NCBI GenBank assembly: GCA_027625915.1
Contig: JANTQA010000015.1
Coordinates: 3,439,001-3,503,000, forward strand
Reading direction: 5' to 3'
DNA length: 64,000 nucleotides
Source: Anaeramoeba flamelloides
Taxonomy: Eukaryota > Metamonada > Anaeramoebidae
This document shows positions 57,653 through 64,000 of the stretch, in pieces. The notes under the pieces were generated by a model. The model was given only the letters and a program-made list of their open reading frames with translations. It was not told the origin of the DNA and did no database searches. The stretch's first letter is position 1, and each line of letters opens with the position of its first letter. Made by a program: the position numbers and the translations under genes.

Positions 57653-60600
57653 TTAATTCATATTTTCGTATTTTTTTTCATGTACCATAAAATACTCTAA
57701 AATTTCTTTCATTTCTGGGCGTTGATCAGGGTCTTGATGCCAACACCTTGCGATCATCTTTTTGCATTTGCAATCTTTAAGAGGGGGCCTATTTCCTTTC
57801 ATAATTTCCTCTGTCCATCTTTTGGATCCCCAAACTCTGGGATCTGTAATTTTTAACTTTTTGTTGTTCATTAATTCCCATAGAATTATTCCAAACGAAT
57901 AAATATCTGTTTTAAAATCATAGGTGTCACTTTCTGCCAACATTTCTGGTGATTGGTAAGGGTCGTGGACAGTTTGGATTGTTTTTAGTACTGTTGAATA
58001 AAGGGTGTCAGTCATTTGACGAGAGAAGCCATAACCGGTTATTTTGGGGCGGAGCCTTCGATCAAGTACAATTTTTGAGGTTTTGAGTTTTCTATGCATT
58101 GTGTTTTTGGAATGTAAATAGGCTATACCCTTCGCTATTCCAGAGGCTATTTTGATTTTATTCGTTAAGCTGATATTATTTTTGCTTATGTAGGTACTAA
58201 GATCACCGTTTTCGCAGTATTCGCTAATATAAGTTAATTTGGTTTCATCCTGAAGCTGTGCTCCAAAAAATCTTACTGTGTGTGGGTAATGTAAACTACA
58301 AACAAATGATAGCTCCTTTTTAAATTTCTCTACTTCTGTTTTTGTAATGAAAATTGAATTTTTTAAAGTTGTAGCACAGACCTTTTGTCCAAACCAATCT
58401 GCAATATAAATATTTTTTTTTTCTCCACTAAATATTGGCTTTGGATTTATTTTGATTTGATCTAAAGGTATTTCTTGAAATTTCATTGGCTTTAAAAACC
58501 CTCCGACATGTTTTGGTATTTTACCAGATAATGATGGTAATGGCTTGTAATCTGCATTTAATCTTATCAGTTTTTGGATTTTTTGTTGCTTTTTATCAAA
58601 TTTGACAGACGTTAAAAATCTTGTTACTTGGTAGTTGAATTGTGGTTTTTCAGATTTCCCGTTTAATAATGAACTTGGTGTTTCTCCCTATTATGATTGT
58701 ATTATATTATTAAAAAGATATTTTTATTTATTAAAAACAGTAAAATTGTGAATTGGAATTTATGAATTTTAATAATACAAATAATTAAAGAGATATATAT
58801 GGTATGTATATATGTATGTATGTATGTATGTCCCTTGGAACATCTAAACCCCATTCCAAAAATTTGGACACACCCAATTTTAAAAATAGGCAAAATAAAA
58901 CCCAATTTATTATATTTTGCCAAACCTAATATAAAACTACATTTAAGTAACAGAGTGTTAATGTTTTTTTAAGTAATCATGTTCACCCAAATAAAAGAAA
59001 AAAATATAAAACGAAAAAAAAAAAAAATTGGTGTGTCCAAAATAATGAAATGAGCTGAACAAAAAATGTATTGGTAAATATGTTGAAATTTCACCAACAA
59101 TTGTTGATCGATCAAATGATAAGATAGCATGGACCAATTGTCTGTGATTTTCCTATTTAAAAACTCAACACTAACCTTCTATCAAACCATTGAAAAAAAA
59201 TTTCTAGATCTAACAAAAACAGATTACGTAACTCGAAAAAAAGGAAATGAAAACAAAACAAAAAAGACAAAAAATGAAATAGTTTGTAAAATCAAAATTA
59301 TCCCAAAATTAAATGTAAAGTGGAGTATTGCTATTCATTCAACTGTTTAAACTGTGCCCAAATTTTTGGAATTTAGTTTAATAACCCAATTGCCTTTGAA
59401 ATAAAATTTTTAAATTTGAATTTTTATGAAAAGATCCTTAGATATAGAATTTATAAACAATTATCTTGGAAAGAAAATTAAAAAATTTAAAAAATGTATA
59501 GAGGTCTACAATAAAAAAAATAGCTTGAATAATAAATTTCAACATCAGTGAAAATTTTTCTTGGTTATTGTGGTTTGTGATTTTTGAATCAAAATTTTGT
59601 CAAAAACAAAAAATAAATTTTTGTTTTTTTGAAAAGTTTGTCTACACATCAAAAACTTTCTTGTTTTAATGATCAAAACACAATATTCTTGACTGGAAAA
59701 TAATTTGGTGCCATTTAACACCCCAAAATTGTCTAAAATATTTTAATAAATAATTTATTCATTCCATAAGATATTTTAATCTCACAAAGAAAATTTGGTT
59801 GTTTTATTGATTACTATTCAATAGCACATGAATATTTTTGATTAAAAATAAAAATTTAAAAATAAAAGAAAATAAAAATTTGATTTTTAAAAATATATAA
59901 ATTGTTTTTTCATTTTAAAATTTGAAAGGTTTTTTCAACAAATACATTTTTAAATTTAAATTATTTGTCCATCAATCCAGTTTGATTTAACATTAGATTA
60001 TTTTGTTTAAAAAAGTTTTTCATTTCTTATTTTTAACTATTTAAAATCTAGATATATAGCAAACAATATCATTTAGTAAGAGAATCTTTGATCAAAAATT
60101 ATTGTTCGAGATCTTGTATTAATTTAGATTGACAAATTCAATTTTCACAAAGATTTTTTTCAAAATTTTTGTCAATTACCCATAAAAAAATTCAAAAAAA
60201 AAAAATTCTTCGTTTCGAAGATTAATTTTATTATCTTCGAATAATCTTCAAAAATTAATTTTATATTTTTTTTAAATTTTTATTCAATTACTTTTATCAA
60301 ATAAAGAAATTTTTTATTGGTTTAATTAGAATATATTAAAAAACGAAATTATTTAATACAAATTTTTTTTTCAATTTTTTTGTATTGCTTGAATTGTGGT
60401 TTTTGAAAATTATTCATATTAATGTTTTATTTTTAATACAAACAAATAAATTTCATTTTTTCTCTTAATTCTATATTTATTGAAATTTTGACCGAAAAAA
60501 AAAAAAAAATGATATTTTCTCATTAATTGTTTTTTTTTTAATTATTTTATCATAAAATTAATAAAATTATTTGATGGTTATTAATAATAAATTAGTCTAT

Positions 60601-62713
60601 TGGGTTTTGAATTACTGGAATAATAATAAAAGTTTTAATTTGAAAAATAATAAAAAAAATACAATTAAGGAAGTAGTATTTTATAAAAATAAATTGGAAT
60701 CTTGTCAAGATCTTTTAAAAAATTTGTTTTTTTGAAATTTGTGTTTTGTTCTTATGAAATGGATGAGTTAACTTCATTTAAACAATTTATTAATTTGAAG
60801 TCTATTTTTTGGAATTCAAAATTCCCATGTTTCCATTATAAAACCGAAAAAATGTAACCTATTATTTTTATTAACAATTAAGTTAATTCTTGAAAATGGG
60901 AAAACACATTTTTTAGTTTTATGTTGGAAAGTCTTGATTTTGAAAGAAAATTTTTAATTTTGATTTCTATTTCTTTGATTAATATTTCAATTTAAATATT
61001 AGTCAATAAAAATAATTTGAGTATAGGTGATTTAATAACTGAAATTTTGATAAAAGTTTTACAAAATTTTATCAATTAAATTGAGGTCTATTAAGCAAAA
61101 ATTTTTTATTCTTTTATGTTTTAAAAAAGTTGATTTTCTTGTTTTCAAAAAATGAAAAAAAAAATGAAAAAAAATTATTTTAACAAATTGTTGGGTATTA
61201 TTCATAAAGAATCATTATAATAATTTAAATCATTTTTAGAATCAAAAAATTGGTTTTGAATTTTGAGGATAAAATTACTTGTTTCCAAAATATCTTGGAG
61301 AAAATTTTATATTTTGAAAAATCGAATTTCATCTGTTAACAAAAACATAATTTCTGAGTAAAATTTGTAAATCACTTTAAAAATTTAATGATTATAACTA
61401 TTTTTCTTAAGGCATAACCAATATTTTTCTAATTGGTTAAATAAAGCATTTTTTTGGGTTAACCAAAAGAATTGTCTTGAAAAAGAAAAGAAGATCTTGA
61501 AAGCAATATTTATTACAATAAAGACTTGATATTGTGCAATAATGATGAAAATAGGGAATAAACAAGGTAAATAATTTTTATAATGTGAGAAGTCTTGTGA
61601 ATTTAACTGTTTTCTTTTTCAGAAAAAATGGGAAAAAAATTGATCTTCACTGAAAAAATTTTCTTTTCTGAGGTTTCTTTGTAGATCAGAATTTTTTCAC
61701 ACTTGGTCTCTACAAAATTTGTAAGTAGAGAATATCATCAATAGCATATTTTAAAATTTTGTCCTGTTGTCGTAGAAGAATACTGATCCCTTAAGAATAT
61801 AATTACTTTATCTTTGAACTATTTAGACTTTTTATTATAATTAAAATCTGGATTATAGATTAATAACAAAATATAATTATAAACAATCAATATCATTTTA
61901 AATTTTTTATTTTAAACGTGAGGAAGTTTAGGTCAATTTAGTTGTGCTTAGGGATATATGAGAAAAAACTTTTTTTTAAACCAAAAGAAATATTGAAAAG
62001 TAAAAAATTTTGTATTTATTTTTTTTTTGGGGGGGGGGGGGGGGCAAATAAGAGGAATTAAAATTGAATCATTTCCTAACACTAAAAAGAATAAAAAAAA
62101 AAAATAACTAAATAAACAGTAAAAAAATAGGGATTGTATTAAGTTATAATAAAACAATTCTATTTTTTTAATGACTTTTGAAAAAATAAATAGAATCCTT
62201 AAAAATAATTATTGGAACTTGGGTATACTATTGGAGAGTGAATTAGATTTTAAATTCAAACAAGAAGAAAAAAAAAGCATGAATTTTATTTTTCTAAACT
62301 CTGACGATCCTCTATAAAACCGTATTGTTTTTCAAAATAAGTAAACTAAATTCCAAAAATTTGGACACAGTTTAAACGGTTGAATGAATAGTAATACTAC
62401 ACTTTACATTCAATTTGGGAATAATTTTGATTTTACAAAAATATGAAATTTTTTGTCTTTTTTGTTTTGTTTTCATTTCCTTTTTACTAATTACGGCAAT
62501 CTTTTTCATTAGATCTGAAATTTATTTTCAATAGTTGATAGAAGATTAGTGTTGAGTTTGTTAAATAGGAAAATAACATGTAATTGGTAGATGTTATCTT
62601 ATCATTTGATCAATCACTAATTGTTTATGGAATTTCAACAAATTTTACGATACATTTTCTTATTCAGCTTATTTCATCATTTTGACCACATGTATTTTTA
62701 TTTCTTCATTTTA

Positions 62714-62744
<31 letters not shown>

Positions 62745-64000
62745 TTAAAATCATAAAAAACTCCATTCCAAAAATTTGGTCACACTCTAAATCAAAAATA
62801 GTAAAAAAAAAATCACATTTTTTTGAATTTTTCAAAGCTTAATATTGGATCACGTTTAAATTATACATTAAATTTAAAATTTATTTGGGCAATGAAAAAG
62901 AAATATTCAATATTATTTACTGAATAAAACAAGTTTCTTACCGCCCATCCTAATTTTAAGGTCGTTGTATATTACTTTTAGAAGTAACAACATATTTGTT
63001 GACTTATAAGAATATTAAAACAAGAGGAATTGTGAAAATTTAAGTTTTTTTTTCGAAAATTTTGTAATTTGGATAAACTATTTCTGCTTATTCAAATTTA
63101 AAATTTACCTTGAAAAGGTTTGTAAAAATTAAAATACTCTTGATTCACATACGTTCCGTTTCATTTCAAAATATATCGTGGAGTTTAGTTTAATGGTTTA
63201 AATATACAGCTTAAGGTAAGCGAAGTAAGAGATAAACAAAATTGATTTTAATTTTCCCTTGTTTTGTTCAAAAATTCCGAAAAGTTTTTGTATTAAATAA
63301 ATTATATTTTATATTTTATATTTTTATTAAAAATCCCAAAAAACAAACAAAAATGGAAATATTCTGACTTTTCTAAAATTTTATTAACTTTTAAATCATT
63401 TTTATTCACTAATTCATTGTATTTTAACTCCTAAGAGAACATAAAATTAGGATAAATCTTTTTTTTTTTTTTTTCAAATTTTTTTAATCCAATTTTGAAG
63501 AGAAAATATTTGATTAATTCGAGGTTTTTCAAACAATTTTAATTTTTTAAATAGTTTTTTTAATTTGAAACTTTGTAATTTGGCTTTTATTGAAACAGTA
63601 TTTCTTGATTATATTTAGAAGCATACACGGGTTAGGATTTGATTTTTTAATTTCAATAATTTTAAAAAAAAATAACATTGGTAATTTTTCACTAGAATAA
63701 ACAAAAAAAAAAAAATCATAAAAAAAAAAAAACTTACTTTTAAATTAGTTTGGTTTAAATTCATTCCCAATTCAGTAAAGATACGAACAATATCAAAATC
63801 AATTTCCTCATGGTTGCAAGCATAATGTAAAGGTGTATTACCAAATACATCAATATCTTTATAGCCAATGCCTTTATTTATTAAAAAATGAATTGCATGA
63901 TAATATGGTTGAGAAATATTCATCAAATGGAGTAAATTTCTTTGATTTTTGTCTTTAATTAAAGGATCTGCGCCTTGGTTAATTAAATCGAAGCTAGTTT
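57653..64000 (-). CDS. Ankyrin-repeat TKL pseudokinase, partial (runs off window)
   Basis: Exon a (64000-63738, incomplete) encodes ankyrin repeats: INQGADPLIKDKNQRNLLHL, INKGIGYKDIDVFGNTPLHY and FTELGMNLNQTNLK. It ends at a GTAAGT donor. Exon b (58687-57653) follows an AATAG acceptor and joins in phase 0 to GETPSSLLNGK, completing the ankyrin unit, across a 5050-bp intron. The kinase-like domain (about the last 277 codons) has lost every catalytic residue. The beta-3 lysine is Thr (VCATTLK), HRD...N is HRKLKTSK, and DFG is GYG. Structural marks stay: SPEMLAE, DIYSFGIILWELM, RCWHQDPDQRP. Ankyrin plus TKL pseudokinase is the layout of integrin-linked kinase, which works as a scaffold. Orthology is not claimed. 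Confidence 0.85.
58794..58832 (+). repeat. (TATG)n microsatellite
   Basis: Imperfect TATG/TGTA units in the intron of the ankyrin pseudokinase gene, 12 bp before a family M element. Confidence 0.85.
58845..59380 (+). mobile_element. TIR element family M, reference copy (536 bp)
   Basis: Best-preserved ends: TAAACCCCATTCCAAAAATT at the left and, in complement, TAAACTAAATTCCAAAAATT at the right, both continuing TGG(A/G)CACA. TA is kept at each tip. The interior has ATTGTTGATCGATCAAATGA and many short A runs. No open frame codes for a transposase. Located in the big intron of the ankyrin pseudokinase gene. Confidence 0.9.
59625..59832 (+). repeat. Dispersed repeat F, copy 2
   Basis: Matches the complement of 22660-22880 (GAAAAGTTTGTCTACACATC, ATTGATTACTATTCAAT region). 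Confidence 0.7.
59833..62028. other. Intronic AT-rich sequence
   Basis: Middle of the 5-kb intron of the ankyrin pseudokinase gene; no exon-like segment or element recognised. Confidence 0.45.
62029..62044 (+). repeat. G16 homopolymer after T10
   Basis: Sixteen G in a row directly after ten T, in DNA with few G runs of even five. On the minus strand, the sense strand of the host gene, it is a C16-A10 tract within an intron. Confidence 0.95.
62342..62700 (-). mobile_element. Family M copy, reversed and truncated
   Basis: Begins TAAACTAAATTCCAAAAATT and follows the family in complement through GATAGAAGATTAGTGTTGAG and TTATCATTTGATCAATCACT to TTTTGACCACATG, then dissolves in a T run at about 62710. 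Confidence 0.8.
62757..62870 (+). mobile_element. Family M left end, forward
   Basis: ACTCCATTCCAAAAATTTGGTCACA followed by about 90 bp of family sequence in the opposite orientation to the copy just before it. The pair forms an inverted arrangement of two partial elements. Confidence 0.7.
62871..63737. other. Intronic sequence upstream of the ankyrin exon boundary
   Basis: Rest of the large intron up to the GTAAGT donor at 63737; nothing else recognised. Confidence 0.5.

Noticed and set aside
1-64000. tRNA genes
   Set aside because: I looked for GGTTCGA-like T-loops with matching arms on both strands and found none convincing; a covariance search would be decisive.
1-64000. LTR retroelements, Polintons or other capsid-bearing elements
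   Set aside because: No protease, integrase, capsid or packaging-ATPase motif and no long direct terminal repeats were recognised; the only reverse transcriptase is of LINE type.

Overview
The window is AT-rich (roughly four fifths A+T), protist-like nuclear DNA. Coding regions stand out as patches richer in Lys, Asn and Glu codons. Genes lie on both strands. Several are intronless and long, with charged low-complexity stretches. Others have short GT...AG introns of about 75-160 bp, and two genes have introns of 4-5 kb filled with repeats. TAA, TAG and TGA all end intact genes, so the code is standard. A Rab-type GTPase fused to BTB domains, TKL-type kinases, a homeodomain protein, a 5S rRNA gene and many decayed mobile elements suggest a free-living amoeba-like protist. 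An anaerobic amoeba such as Anaeramoeba (Metamonada) is my best guess from gene style, not proven.

Layout: 0-4.8 kb, a LINE remnant and decayed coding pieces. 4.8-10.3 kb, a giant Lys/Asn-rich protein with a possible PH-like C-terminus. 11.1-13.6 kb, a TIR element, a U6-snRNA-like locus and a possible small spliced gene. 13.95-15.9 kb, a DDX55/Spb4-type RNA helicase. 19.6-31.1 kb, one spliced Rab-like GTPase plus double BTB gene whose large introns hold several transposons. 31.3-34.6 kb, decayed copies of an unidentified gene family, an ERH gene split over three short exons, and a possible two-exon gene upstream of it. 38.3-39.6 kb, a homeodomain protein. 39.7-47.9 kb, nested repeats, a possible spliced gene and a long stop-riddled pseudogene. 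48.1-52.3 kb, a B-box plus kinase protein. 53.9 kb, a 5S rRNA gene on the minus strand. 54.2-57.0 kb, a nest of element, LINE and hairpin. 57.65-64.0 kb, a minus-strand ankyrin-repeat pseudokinase that runs off the window.

How the parts relate: the Rab-BTB protein, the two kinase-like proteins and the Lys-rich PH-like protein look like signalling components. The DDX55-like helicase serves 60S ribosome assembly, the 5S gene supplies that same subunit, and the U6-like locus and ERH belong to RNA processing. I see no operon logic. The repeat fraction is dominated by short elements with TA-flanked terminal inverted repeats starting TAAAC (Tc1/mariner-like), by hairpin MITEs and by one LINE family. 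No retrovirus, LTR element or capsid-bearing element was recognised.
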